Origin: Halobacteriales archaeon QS_3_64_16
GTDB lineage: Archaea > Halobacteriota > Halobacteria > Halobacteriales > Halococcaceae
Length of the DNA stretch: 64,000 nucleotides
NCBI GenBank assembly: GCA_003021705.1
Contig: PXRJ01000007.1
Location: 74,983-138,982, forward strand
Direction: 5' to 3'
The translations under genes and the position numbers were made by a program. Positions 17,996 through 26,698 of this stretch are shown one piece after another (the first letter of the stretch is position 1; each line of letters starts with the position of its first letter). Under the pieces are notes generated by a model. It had not been told where the DNA came from. It saw only the letters and a program-made list of their open reading frames with translations, and did no database searches.

Positions 17996-19765
17996 ATGAA
18001 CGAAACGCACAATGCGAAGATCGTCTGTACGCTGGGGCCGGCCTCCGACGATCGGGAGACGATAGAAGAACTGGCCGAGGCCGGCATGGTCGTTGCCCGG
18101 CTCAACGCCTCGCATGGTACGCCCGAGGACCGCGCGGCGATCATCGAGCGGGTCAAGGCAGTCGATGCGAGTCAGGACGCCCCGCTGGCGACGATGCTCG
18201 ATCTCCCGGGGCCGGAGGTCCGCACCGCTGCGATCGACAGCCCAGTGCGGATCGATGAGGGGTCGGAGATCGACTTCCTCGTCGGCGAAGAGGCGAGCAG
18301 TAGTGAAGTGGGGCTTTCGGTGCCGATCACCGCGACGGCAGTCGGCGATCGAGTGTTGCTCGACGACGGCCGGATCGAGACCGAAGTCCTCGAGATCGAC
18401 GGCGATCGGGTACGCGCACGGGTCGATACGGGCGGGGAACTCGGCAGCCGGAAGGGAGTGAACGTCCCCGGCGTGGATCTCGGCTTGGAGATCGTCACCG
18501 AGAGCGATCGCCGGGAGTTAGAGATGGCCGCCGATCGCGGCGTCGATTTCGTCGCGTCGAGTTTCGTCGGTTCGGCCGCGGACGTCTATGCGGTCGGCAG
18601 CGTCTTAGAGGACCTCGGCATGGACGTCCCGATAATCGCGAAGATCGAGCGCGCCGACGCCGTTTCGCACTTGGAGGAGATCATCGAGGCGGCCTATGGC
18701 GTGATGATCGCGCGGGGCGATCTGGGCGTCGAGTGCCCGATGCAGGCAGTGCCGATGATTCAAAAGCGGATCGTCGGGCTCTGTCGCGACGAGGGGACAC
18801 CGGTGATAACAGCTACAGAAATGCTCGATTCGATGACGACCGAACGGCGGCCCACCCGCGCGGAGGCTTCGGACGTCGCGAACGCGGTGCTTGATGGGAC
18901 CGACGCAGTGATGCTCTCGGGGGAGACGGCGATCGGTTCCCACCCTCCCCGAGTCGTCGAGACGATGGGCGAGATCGTCGGCGAGGCCGAAGCCTCGGAG
19001 GAGTACGCCACCCTCCGGGAGGACCGAGTCCCCGACCCGGGCGAGTCACGGACGGACGTCCTCGCGCGCTCCGCACGGTATCTCGCGCGGGACTTAGGGG
19101 CGAGTGCGGTTGTCGCCGCGACCGAGTCAGGGTATACGGCGCTCAAAGCCGCCAAATACCGGCCGGACGTCCCCGTGATCGCGACGACGCCCGACGAAGG
19201 GGTACGGCGGCGACTGGTGCTGTCCTGGGGGACGACCGCGCGCCACGCGCCCTTCACCGGGCCCGGCGAGGGGGCCGACAGAGTGATCCACAACGCCGTC
19301 CAGGCCGCGGTCGACGCCGGCGTGGTCGAGGGAGGCGATACCGTCGTGGTACTCGCCGGGCTGATGACCGAACTCGAACGCGCTAACACGACGAACATGC
19401 TCAAGATCCACGTCGCCGCCGAGATCGTCGCGAGCGGTCGCTCGGTCGTTGCCGGCCAGGCGACCGGCCCGGTCTATCGGGTTCGGAGCGGGGATCTCGG
19501 CGACGTCCCCGAGGGAACGATCGTCTCGCTCGACCGCGGGTTCGACGAGGAATTTACTGGGGATGTCGGGAAGATCGAGGGGATCATCGACGCCCACGAG
19601 GGGATGACCGGCTACGCGGCGATGATCGCACGCGAACTCGACGTGCCCCTCGTCGGCGACACTCCCCTCCCCGAGAGAGTCGAGAACGGGATCGTCCTCA
19701 CGATCGACGGCGAACGGGGCGTGGTCTACGAGGGCGACCTCACGGCTGGCCCCGCCGAACGCTGA
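17996..19765 (+). CDS. pyk: Pyruvate kinase with C-terminal PEP-swivel domain
   Basis: Pyruvate kinase makes pyruvate and ATP from phosphoenolpyruvate. The N-terminal barrel has KIVCTLGPAS, the substrate-loop PIIAKIERADAVSHLEEI with the active Lys, VMIARGDLGVE and the MLSGETAIGSHP loop. The allosteric domain follows (about 350-470). Residues about 480-589 add a PEP-utilising (swivel) domain, as in Bacillus-type enzymes, giving 589 residues instead of about 475. The usual TSH histidine of the swivel domain is not seen, so this part is probably structural. ATG 17996 is the natural start. Confidence 0.95.
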   Translation: MNETHNAKIVCTLGPASDDRETIEELAEAGMVVARLNASHGTPEDRAAIIERVKAVDASQDAPLATMLDLPGPEVRTAAIDSPVRIDEGSEIDFLVGEEASSSEVGLSVPITATAVGDRVLLDDGRIETEVLEIDGDRVRARVDTGGELGSRKGVNVPGVDLGLEIVTESDRRELEMAADRGVDFVASSFVGSAADVYAVGSVLEDLGMDVPIIAKIERADAVSHLEEIIEAAYGVMIARGDLGVECPMQAVPMIQKRIVGLCRDEGTPVITATEMLDSMTTERRPTRAEASDVANAVLDGTDAVMLSGETAIGSHPPRVVETMGEIVGEAEASEEYATLREDRVPDPGESRTDVLARSARYLARDLGASAVVAATESGYTALKAAKYRPDVPVIATTPDEGVRRRLVLSWGTTARHAPFTGPGEGADRVIHNAVQAAVDAGVVEGGDTVVVLAGLMTELERANTTNMLKIHVAAEIVASGRSVVAGQATGPVYRVRSGDLGDVPEGTIVSLDRGFDEEFTGDVGKIEGIIDAHEGMTGYAAMIARELDVPLVGDTPLPERVENGIVLTIDGERGVVYEGDLTAGPAER

Positions 19766-20348
19766 GCGGTACGAACAGCCGCATTGACACTGCGAACCAG
19801 TATGCGTTCGCTACTAGCTCCGCTGGGTAGTCTCGATCGACGCAGGTGGGCAGGACGAGCAGCCACGCTCGGTTTCCCCAACAGGGGAGCCATCGAGTCC
19901 GAACCCCGGTCTCGTGTGTCCTGCCCGTCTACCACCGAGGGTAATGAGGTGTTAATCCTTGTGGCCGTTCTCCGGTATCGAGCGCCGCCGATCGACGGGA
20001 GTGCGGTAGGTGGCGACAGCGGGGAGACCAGGACGCGAGCGACGACTGTGGGAAAGAGACGGTAAGAGCGAGAAGGAGTGGAGCAGCGGAGAGTACCGAA
20101 ATCGGGGAGATAGCCGTGGCCCGCTTTTCAGCATCCCTCGGAGCGCCGGAAAACGGCGGACAGAGCGTCATGACCCCAGTCGATGACGACAGTGCGTGTC
20201 GCGAGCGTGCTGGTTCGCCCTGTCCGCTTTTTTCGATCGACTATCGAGTAATAACTATGGGCTCGGTACCCGGCGGCTGAGCGAGCGAAGGCACCGATTA
20301 CGGCGGCCCGATTCCGACGGAACTAAACAGGCCATCGGGATCGGCGGT
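19766..20348. other. Intergenic region with cloverleaf-like inverted repeats
   Basis: This 583-base gap has no credible gene; short open frames show no family resemblance. At 19848-19926 a 79-base segment is closed by a perfect 9-bp stem (GGGCAGGAC/GTCCTGCCC) and contains three internal hairpins, including CCCC-loop-GGGG and CGAGC-loop-GCTCG. It lacks a canonical tRNA T-loop and anticodon arm in the right order. The remaining sequence up to 20348 shows nothing I can name. Confidence 0.5.
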
Positions 20349-21260
20349 TCAGTCCACCCGGGGGAAGGTGAACAGCCGTTCGTTACACCCGGTGCAGGCG
20401 AGCACGTCCTGTGGGCCCTGTCGCGGGCTGGCGAGCCCGCCACAGCAGGTCGCGGTCGTGCTTGCCTCGACTCGTCCGCCGCAGTCCGGGCAGGTACTCA
20501 GGAACATCCGTAGCGGGCGGGCGGCAGCGAGTCGTGTCTCCAAAGGGAGGTCGAACGCCTCGAGTGCACGGATCGCGGCGAGTTCGCCGATCGCGATCGG
20601 TCGGGAGAGCCAGGACTCGCTTGCGATCCCGCCCCCGTCGCCGAATGCGATCCAGCGCCCCTCCCTTTCGGCGCGCTCGTCGTCGATTACTCTGGTCTCG
20701 GTGATCGTCGGTAGGCTCGCTTCGAGTTCGGCCCCGAGAGCCGGGCTCGCAAGCGAGTTCAGCGAATCGATCTCGGCCCGCCAGTCCTCGCGAACCTCGG
20801 GGGCCAGCGAGAGGTCCTCGCCGTCGGGACGGACGATTCCGCTCTCGAGGAGCATAGTGAGGACCGCGTCGCCGTCCGGTTCGGTGTCTCTCTCGCCGTC
20901 GTCCGGACTCCTTCCGAGGGCGTCTTGGGGGTCGTAGCTATCGCCGATCGAGCCCGGACCGCCGGGCGTTTCGTACGCGTCGCGTTCGTCGCGAGCGTGA
21001 AAGAACTCCTCGACCCCAAGCGCGGCGACGAGCCGGGGGGCGAACCGGGGCGTGTAGGGAACGAAATACCCCCGGAACCAAATCGCACTCGCCCCGCTTG
21101 CCGCTAGCGCCAGCGCGGTGAAACGGCGCTTCCGGTAGGCGAGTGCCGCGACGCCGGCCGCGAGCACGCCGAGATTGAGGGCCGTACAGGGCAGACAGCG
21201 ATTCGCGCCGGTCGAGGCCGGCCGGCGGAGTTTGTCGAGAACGTCGGCGATCGCGCTCAT
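20349..21260 (-). CDS. Haloarchaeal membrane-anchored zinc-ribbon protein
   Basis: This 303-residue protein is not one I can assign. Two short hydrophobic segments lie at about 30-65 (LNLGVLAAGVAALAY and FTALALAASGASAIWF), followed by an acidic soluble region. The C-terminus has two zinc-knuckle pairs: CPDCGGRVEA with TCCGG, and ACTGCNERLF. This suggests an N-terminally anchored protein with a cytoplasmic zinc ribbon. The CLPC motif near residue 23 could be an additional thiol pair. Coding is supported by length, codon pattern and acidic composition. Confidence 0.7.
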   Translation of the reverse strand: MSAIADVLDKLRRPASTGANRCLPCTALNLGVLAAGVAALAYRKRRFTALALAASGASAIWFRGYFVPYTPRFAPRLVAALGVEEFFHARDERDAYETPGGPGSIGDSYDPQDALGRSPDDGERDTEPDGDAVLTMLLESGIVRPDGEDLSLAPEVREDWRAEIDSLNSLASPALGAELEASLPTITETRVIDDERAEREGRWIAFGDGGGIASESWLSRPIAIGELAAIRALEAFDLPLETRLAAARPLRMFLSTCPDCGGRVEASTTATCCGGLASPRQGPQDVLACTGCNERLFTFPRVD

Positions 21261-21385
21261 ACACGCCGGTTCTCGACGGTGGGAATTGAACGTTTGCGAT
21301 CGGCGTTCGATCGCGTTCCTCGGAGAAGCTCCGGAGAGACGAGCGACGGCAAAAGAGATAGGACGGCTACGCCTGTAGCCAGCCC

Positions 21386-21634
21386 ATGGAAGGTACCGAG
21401 GAGTCGATACCGGACGTCATCGCCGACCTCGAAACGGGCGAGGCGCTCTATGATCGCCACCGGAAAGACTGTTTCGTCGTGCAAGAGGTCGAGGAGCGCG
21501 GCACGCGGATCGAACGGGACGACGAGGACTTCTTCGTTCCGCACTCGCTGTTCGCGCCCTGGGTCGACTCACGGCTCTTTCCGGTCGAAGAGGCCGACAG
21601 CGAGGACCTGCCAGACTGGCTTCAGGCCGAGTAG
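21386..21634 (+). CDS. Small acidic haloarchaeal protein, unknown function
   Basis: This 82-residue acidic protein (MEGTEESIPDVIADLETGE at the start) has no family I recognise. It is soluble, with alternating aromatic and acidic residues (HSLFAPWVDSRLFPV) consistent with a small beta-rich fold. It is divergent from the zinc-ribbon membrane protein upstream and convergent with the dehydratase. The ATG at 21386 and acidic composition support a real gene. Confidence 0.65.
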   Translation: MEGTEESIPDVIADLETGEALYDRHRKDCFVVQEVEERGTRIERDDEDFFVPHSLFAPWVDSRLFPVEEADSEDLPDWLQAE

Positions 21635-21767
21635 TAGCGACCGACGCGGGGCGGTCGACCGTGTCGTGCTACGTCGGTGAACACAGTTCGGCAGGGATCG
21701 ACGGATCGGAAGTCGCGCTTCCTCGAACGCGACGAGTCGAAGACTCGCTGGCTCACCTTCGCTGCGC

Positions 21768-23003
21768 TCAGTCGAACAGACTCTCGCCCGCGACCATGTG
21801 TTCCTCGACGGCGTCCATATCGAGCGTCAGGCCCAGCCCCGGCTCTTCAGGGATCTCGATGTGACCGTCCTCGATGATCGGTGTGCCCTCGTAGAGGTCG
21901 TCCCACCACTCGAGTTCATACGAGTGGAACTCGACGGCCAAGGAGTTGGGGATCGCCGTCGCGACGTGTGCGGAGGCCATCGTCCCCACCGGCGAGGAGA
22001 CGTTGTGCATCGCGACGGGGACGTAGTAGGTGTCTGCCATATCGGCGATCTTTCTGGTCTCGCGCATCCCGCCCACTTTTGGGAGGTCGGGCGCGATGAC
22101 GTCGACGGCCTGTTCTTCGAGCAGGCGGCGGGGGCCGTGCTTGCGGTAGACGTTCTCGCCCGCCGCGACCGGCGTCGTCGTGTGCTGGGTCACCTCGCGC
22201 TGGACGTCGTGGTTTTCGGGGGGCACGGGGTCCTCGAGCCACCAGACGTCCAGGTCCTCGATCTCGCGGGCGAGTCGTTTCGCGCTCCCCGCGGAGAAGG
22301 TCCAATGACAGTCGAAGGCCGCGTCGGCCCGGTCGCCGATCCGGTCGGTGACCGCCCGGACGATCTCCGCTTTGTGTTTGACCTCCGGGCCGCGCAGATG
22401 GCGGTTGGCGCGGTCCTTCTCATGGCCGCTCGGAACGTCGAGATCGAATTTCAGGGCGTCGTAGCCCAGCTCTTCGATCACGCGTTCGGCTTCGGCGGCG
22501 TTCGACTCGGGTTCAGACTCCTCGCCCGCGTGACAGTCACAGTAGACCCGGACCCGGTCGCGATACTTCCCGCCCAAGAGCTGGTAGGCCGGTACTTCGA
22601 GGATCTTGCCCGCCAGATCGTGCAAGGCGACCTCGATCCCGGCGATCGCAGAGACGGTGACGCCCTCGATCGAGCCCTCGCCCGAGGTCTTCTGGACGAG
22701 GTGTTCGAACAGCCGATCGATGTCGAGGGGATTCTCCCCGACGATGAAGGGGGTCATCCGCTCGATTATCTCGGGCACGCCAGCCCCCCAGTAGGCCTCG
22801 CCGGTACCGACGATGCCCGCGTCGGTGTACACTCGAACGAGGGTCCAGGGGAAGTTACCGTCTAGCATCGTCGTCTGGACGTCGGTGATTTCGACGTCCC
22901 GGCCACCGCCCCGCTTGGCTTGCACGCCCATCGTCTCGGCGGAGAGCTCCCGCATCGTGTACTCGGCGTTCGGGTCCCGGAGCGTCGTGTAATCCTTGGC
23001 CAT
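21768..23003 (-). CDS. gnaD: Enolase-superfamily sugar-acid dehydratase, D-gluconate dehydratase-like
   Basis: This 411-residue mandelate-racemase/muconate-lactonising-family enzyme resembles the haloarchaeal gluconate dehydratase, which converts gluconate to 2-keto-3-deoxygluconate in the semi-phosphorylative Entner-Doudoroff path. Metal ligands appear as Asp in AFDCHWTF, Glu in WWLEDPVPPE and Glu in VAAGENVYR; the barrel bases include the Lys of DALKFDLDV and the His of VAMHNVSSP. In Haloferax the gnaD gene is also close to the PTS locus. Xylonate or galactonate could be substrates instead. A near-match TrmB box lies just upstream at 23016-23031. Confidence 0.82.
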   Translation of the reverse strand: MAKDYTTLRDPNAEYTMRELSAETMGVQAKRGGGRDVEITDVQTTMLDGNFPWTLVRVYTDAGIVGTGEAYWGAGVPEIIERMTPFIVGENPLDIDRLFEHLVQKTSGEGSIEGVTVSAIAGIEVALHDLAGKILEVPAYQLLGGKYRDRVRVYCDCHAGEESEPESNAAEAERVIEELGYDALKFDLDVPSGHEKDRANRHLRGPEVKHKAEIVRAVTDRIGDRADAAFDCHWTFSAGSAKRLAREIEDLDVWWLEDPVPPENHDVQREVTQHTTTPVAAGENVYRKHGPRRLLEEQAVDVIAPDLPKVGGMRETRKIADMADTYYVPVAMHNVSSPVGTMASAHVATAIPNSLAVEFHSYELEWWDDLYEGTPIIEDGHIEIPEEPGLGLTLDMDAVEEHMVAGESLFD

Positions 23004-23015
23004 GGCACGAGAATT

Positions 23016-23031
23016 TACTCACCAGCCACTA
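23016..23031. promoter_or_regulatory. Near-match TrmB box before gnaD-like gene
   Basis: On the plus strand TACTC-N7-ACTA differs at one base from the reported TrmB box (read on the gene strand TAGT-N7-GAGTA). It is 13-28 bases upstream of the dehydratase ATG. Because a box this close could overlap the transcription start, repression is more likely than activation. Confidence 0.4.
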
Positions 23032-23103
23032 AACCCTTGAGGTAGACTGGATCGAAGGAGGGTAACACTAAGGCTAGAGCAGGGTCAGTTGTTGGTCAGA
23101 GAC

Positions 23104-23469
23104 TCACACAGCCCCGCCGAGCGCCGACCAGACCGCGACCGCGCCGAGTAGTATCGCGGGCAGCAGCGGAAGGATCAGGAAGGCCACCTCGAAGGGCAGT
23201 GCCGCGGGCGGGACGAACAAGATGATCGTGGGGACGACGAGAAAAGCTAATAGAAGAATGCCGACGAGCACCCACCCTCGGAGGCCGAAGGACTCGCGCT
23301 CGGGTACCGTAAGCCTCCCCTCGCTTGGCCGCGGGTCGTTGCGCGGGACGGACCGACCCGAGCTGGCGGTGTCGGGGCCGGCGTCCCGACTCTCACCTCC
23401 TTCGCGAAAGGCCTCGGGGTCGTGGACGTAGCCCCCCGAGTCGTCGCTCGCGTGCTGGCCATCGTCCAT
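23104..23469 (-). CDS. Haloarchaeal membrane protein with two C-terminal transmembrane segments
   Basis: The 121 residues start with an acidic, disordered N-terminus (MDDGQHASDDSGG) and end with two hydrophobic segments at about 68-88 (GWVLVGILLLAFLVVPTI) and 93-117. No family is recognised. It follows the dehydratase promoter region and is on the same strand as the quinone oxidoreductase upstream, with about 116 bases between. Confidence 0.65.
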   Translation of the reverse strand: MDDGQHASDDSGGYVHDPEAFREGGESRDAGPDTASSGRSVPRNDPRPSEGRLTVPERESFGLRGWVLVGILLLAFLVVPTIILFVPPAALPFEVAFLILPLLPAILLGAVAVWSALGGAV

Positions 23470-23585
23470 TTCCTCGTCGTTAGGGTTCGACGAATAGGAC
23501 GCTTCCGATCGAGCGGTTACACCGGTGAGCGATGATGCCGAAACGGAAAACTAGAGCGAGCCGACCGGAAACGAAACTCGACTCG

Positions 23586-24626
23586 CTACTGTTCGCTGTC
23601 TGGAATCACGACCACCTTGCCGAAGCCCTCCCGCTCTTCTAGCATCTCGTGGGCGCGAGTGATCTCGCTCATCGGCAGGGTCTCACGGACGCGGGGGCTG
23701 AAGGTTCCCTCCCAGACCTTCGAAAGGACGTCGTCGACCTCACCCAGCGAGGCCATCGTCGAGCCGATGATCTCTAATTGATTCCAGAAGACGCGATTGA
23801 TGTTGGTCTCGGCTACCGGCCCGGTCGTCGCCCCGCAGGTCACGACCCGGCCGCCCTTCGCCAAGCTCTTGAGCGAGTCGTCCCAGGTCGCCGGCCCGAC
23901 GTGATCGACGACCATGTCGACCCCGCGGCCGTCGGTCGCCTCGTAGATCTCGCTCCCGAAGTCCTTTTCGGCGTAGTCGATGACGTGATCGGCCCCACAC
24001 TCCCGGGCGTACTCCAACTTCTCCTCGGAACTCGCGGTGGCATAGACCTCCGCACCGGCATGATCGGCGATCTGGACCGCCGCGTGACCCACACCCCCTG
24101 AAGCACCGAGGACGAGGACTTTCTCGCCGGCAGTCAGTCGGCCCTTACTCATCAACATCCGCCAGGCGGTCTGGAAGACCAGCGGCGAGGCCGCTGCGGT
24201 CACCCAATCGACGTCGTCGGGCACCGGCACCAGATTCTGTTCGGGAACCACCGCTCGTTCGGCGTGGACGCCACGAACGTGCTCGCCGAGCAGGTGATAG
24301 CGCTCGCACTGGGAGTGTTCGCCGTGGCGACAGAACTCACACTCCCCACAGGAAAGCCCCGCGGTGACCGCGACGCGATCGCCCGACTCGTGTCGTGAGA
24401 CGTCTTCGCCTACCTCCTCGACGACGCCCGCGGCGTCGCTGCCGGGGATGTGGGGCATCTCCAACTCGACGCCCGGGAGACCGCCCCGGGTGAAGATATC
24501 GAGGTGATTGAGTGCGGCGGCTTTGACGTCTACCAGTACCTCCCCGCGATCCGGTTCGGGATCGGGAAAGTCGCCGTAGTCGAGGACGTCGGTCTCGCCG
24601 TGTTCTTCGAACTGGACGGCTTGCAT
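23586..24626 (-). CDS. Zinc-binding quinone oxidoreductase/alcohol dehydrogenase (MDR family)
   Basis: This 346-residue medium-chain dehydrogenase/reductase starts MQAVQFEEHGETDVLDYGD, typical of quinone oxidoreductases. It has the structural zinc cysteines CGECEFCRHGEHSQC near residues 95-110 and the nucleotide fold GASGGVGHAAVQIA near 170. The ATG at 24626 is chosen over an upstream in-frame start at 24653 because it begins the conserved fold. The likely reaction is NADPH-dependent reduction of quinones or enones; the natural substrate is unknown. Confidence 0.87.
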   Translation of the reverse strand: MQAVQFEEHGETDVLDYGDFPDPEPDRGEVLVDVKAAALNHLDIFTRGGLPGVELEMPHIPGSDAAGVVEEVGEDVSRHESGDRVAVTAGLSCGECEFCRHGEHSQCERYHLLGEHVRGVHAERAVVPEQNLVPVPDDVDWVTAAASPLVFQTAWRMLMSKGRLTAGEKVLVLGASGGVGHAAVQIADHAGAEVYATASSEEKLEYARECGADHVIDYAEKDFGSEIYEATDGRGVDMVVDHVGPATWDDSLKSLAKGGRVVTCGATTGPVAETNINRVFWNQLEIIGSTMASLGEVDDVLSKVWEGTFSPRVRETLPMSEITRAHEMLEEREGFGKVVVIPDSEQ

Positions 24627-24695
24627 GGAATGGCCCTCACGCGGTGAGTGCAAAACCCTGGCGATGCCGGACGGACCCGAGGGACGCGTACTGTG

Positions 24696-24803
24696 CTACT
24701 CGCCGTCGAGGCCGGCTCCACAGTCCGGACACGTCTCGTCGACGACGGTGACCGGCCCGTCACAGACCGGACAGAACGCCCGGTAACAGGCACGTTCGCC
24801 CAT
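24696..24803 (-). CDS. Very small zinc-ribbon protein (35 residues)
   Basis: From the ATG at 24803 the minus strand encodes 35 residues with two CPxC pairs: CPVCDGPV at 10-17 and CPDCGAGL at 25-32. Small haloarchaeal zinc-ribbon proteins of this kind are widespread, and some affect motility or biofilm phenotypes in Haloferax, but the role here is unknown. A perfect 7-bp hairpin lies just upstream at 24812-24829. It sits between the quinone oxidoreductase and moaB. Confidence 0.75.
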   Translation of the reverse strand: MGERACYRAFCPVCDGPVTVVDETCPDCGAGLDGE

Positions 24804-24928
24804 GGACGATCTGAAGGCGTCAGCCTTCAAACGAGTTTCGGCGCCCCGGACCGGTAGCGAGAATCGAGAATCGGAGATCGGGGATCGGGGAGGCCCGAAC
24901 TTTAGTGGCGAGCGCGCGAACGGCGAGC

Positions 24929-25540
24929 ATGGACGAAGAGCAGAATCCGGCAAGCGAGCACGCGAACGACGGTGATCACGAGAACGGCGCGCAGCACGAT
25001 CAGGGAGGCCACGGGGAGCACGGGGATCCGGGCCACGACCACCACGCGAGCGACATCGAGACGGTGAGCGCGGCGATTCTCACGATATCCTCCTCCCGAT
25101 CGCTCGAGGAAGACCCGGCGGGCGAGGCCATCGGCGAGGCCTTCGAGCGCGCCGGTCACGAGGTGAGTACCCGAGCGCTGATCACCGACGATCACGACGA
25201 CGTCCAGGCTGCCATCGACGAACTCGTCGATCGCGAGGACACCGATGTCGTGGTAACCACCGGCGGGACGGGCATTACGCCCGACGACGTAACGATCGAG
25301 GCGGCAGAAGTCCTCTTCACGAAGGAGCTGCCGGGGTTTGGAGAACTCTTCCGCCGGCGCTCCTACGGCGAGGTCGGCGCTCGAATCGTCGCCACGCGGG
25401 CGATCGCCGGCGTCGCCGGCGAGACCCCCGTCTTCTGTCTGCCGGGCAGCGAGAACGCCGCACGGCTCGGCAGCGAGATCGCCACGGAGGTCTGTGGCCA
25501 TCTCGCGGGACTGGCGCGACAGGACGCCGAACAGCACTGA
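24929..25540 (+). CDS. moaB: MoaB-type molybdenum cofactor protein with His-rich N-terminus
   Basis: Residues about 45-203 form a MoaB/MogA fold that adenylylates molybdopterin or assists Mo insertion. The signature TTGGTGITPDDVTIEA and the downstream FGELFRRRSYGEVG and CLPGSENAARLG elements are clear. The first 42 residues are an unusual His/Asp/Glu/Gly-rich leader with ten histidines. ATG 24929 lies after a promoter-like region; the upstream start at 24905 would only lengthen the leader. Confidence 0.9.
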   Translation: MDEEQNPASEHANDGDHENGAQHDQGGHGEHGDPGHDHHASDIETVSAAILTISSSRSLEEDPAGEAIGEAFERAGHEVSTRALITDDHDDVQAAIDELVDREDTDVVVTTGGTGITPDDVTIEAAEVLFTKELPGFGELFRRRSYGEVGARIVATRAIAGVAGETPVFCLPGSENAARLGSEIATEVCGHLAGLARQDAEQH

Positions 25541-25620
25541 TGGGGAACGAAGGGGATGTGACCACGGAACGTTCACACGCTGAATCGACAGTACTGAGAG
25601 TGTAGCCACAGAGAGCGACC

Positions 25621-26622
25621 GTGCCGATCGAACGCGCCGAGAGCGACCCGGAGATCGAGCCATCCGGTAGCGACGGCTACGACGTCGTGATCGTCGGCGG
25701 GGGCGTGTCCGGTCCCAGCGCCGGGATCTTCACCGCTCGGGCAGGGATGGATACCTGTATCCTGGATCGCGGCCCCTCCTCGCTCGCGCGGTGTGCGTAC
25801 CTCGCGAACTACCTCGGGTTCCCCGGCGGGATTGACGTCTCGACGTTTCGGGCGCTCTGTCGTGCACACGCCGACGCGGCCGGCTGTCGGTACATTTCCG
25901 ACATGGTACTCGAAGTTCGGCAGGTGGATGCCGGGGATGGACTGGACAGCACCGTCGAGCGCGAGACGAGCAGCGATGGGGGGGGAGACGACGGCGACGA
26001 GGGTGAGGAGCGAGCCGAGGACCGAGCAGGCGAGAGTTTCGTCGTCGAAACCCAGGACGGCCGGACGATCGAGACCTCGCGAGTCCTGGTCGCGACGAAA
26101 GACGACACGACCTACCTCGAAGCCCTCGAGGAGAGTGCGATGTTCACCGAGGCGAGCCACGGCGGGGAAACTCATCGATATTTCGACCGAGAGTACGTCG
26201 ATCGGGAGGGACGAACGCCGATACCGGGACTGTACGTCGCCGGTCCACTCGCGGGCTGTCCCGACCAGGCGATCGTGAGCGCCGGCCACGGAGCGAGAGT
26301 CGGGTTTGCGGTGATCGCCGACTGGCTCGAGAACCGAGGTTACCCGCCGGCTCTCGCACGCGGATACTGGGACTGGCTCTCGAAAGAGAAGTCCCGAGAC
26401 GAGAACTGGAAGGCACACGCCCGCGCGTTCGTCGAGCGGACGCTACCCGAAGAGGCGAGCGAGGAGCGTGTCGAAGAACTGAGTAGCGAACTGCAGGCCC
26501 ACACCGACGCACTATTTGTGACAAGCGAGGAGGCCGAGCGGCGCAGGCGAGCCGGCCACCGCTGCCTGCTCGATCACGTCGACGATCGGGTCATCGAGGC
26601 GTATCTCGAGGAGCGAGAGTAG
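25621..26622 (+). CDS. FAD-dependent oxidoreductase, thioredoxin-reductase-like
   Basis: The N-terminus (VVIVGGGVSGPSAGIFTARAG) is an FAD-binding Rossmann motif, and PGLYVAGPLAGCPDQAIVSAGHGA near residue 205 is the second FAD motif of thioredoxin-reductase-like flavoproteins. The central NADPH domain and CxxC redox pair of real thioredoxin reductases are missing; residues about 110-140 are instead an acidic insert. The C-terminal 110 residues are helical and unfamiliar. GTG 25621 starts the 333-residue frame. Substrate and electron donor are unknown. Confidence 0.78.
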   Translation: MPIERAESDPEIEPSGSDGYDVVIVGGGVSGPSAGIFTARAGMDTCILDRGPSSLARCAYLANYLGFPGGIDVSTFRALCRAHADAAGCRYISDMVLEVRQVDAGDGLDSTVERETSSDGGGDDGDEGEERAEDRAGESFVVETQDGRTIETSRVLVATKDDTTYLEALEESAMFTEASHGGETHRYFDREYVDREGRTPIPGLYVAGPLAGCPDQAIVSAGHGARVGFAVIADWLENRGYPPALARGYWDWLSKEKSRDENWKAHARAFVERTLPEEASEERVEELSSELQAHTDALFVTSEEAERRRRAGHRCLLDHVDDRVIEAYLEERE

Positions 26623-26698
26623 CGGATGAGTTGCGGGTCGGGCCTCGATGGCCCCCGGCCACCCGGTAGGCGCTTCGACGTGCTGGAAGGTCGAGCAC

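Noticed and set aside
19848..19926. Possible tRNA gene
   Set aside because: Size and terminal stem fit, but no T-loop TTCRANY in the right arm and no anticodon stem-loop layout.
19784..20065. 93-residue frame after pyk
   Set aside because: Arg-rich, overlaps the cloverleaf-like element and has no family resemblance.
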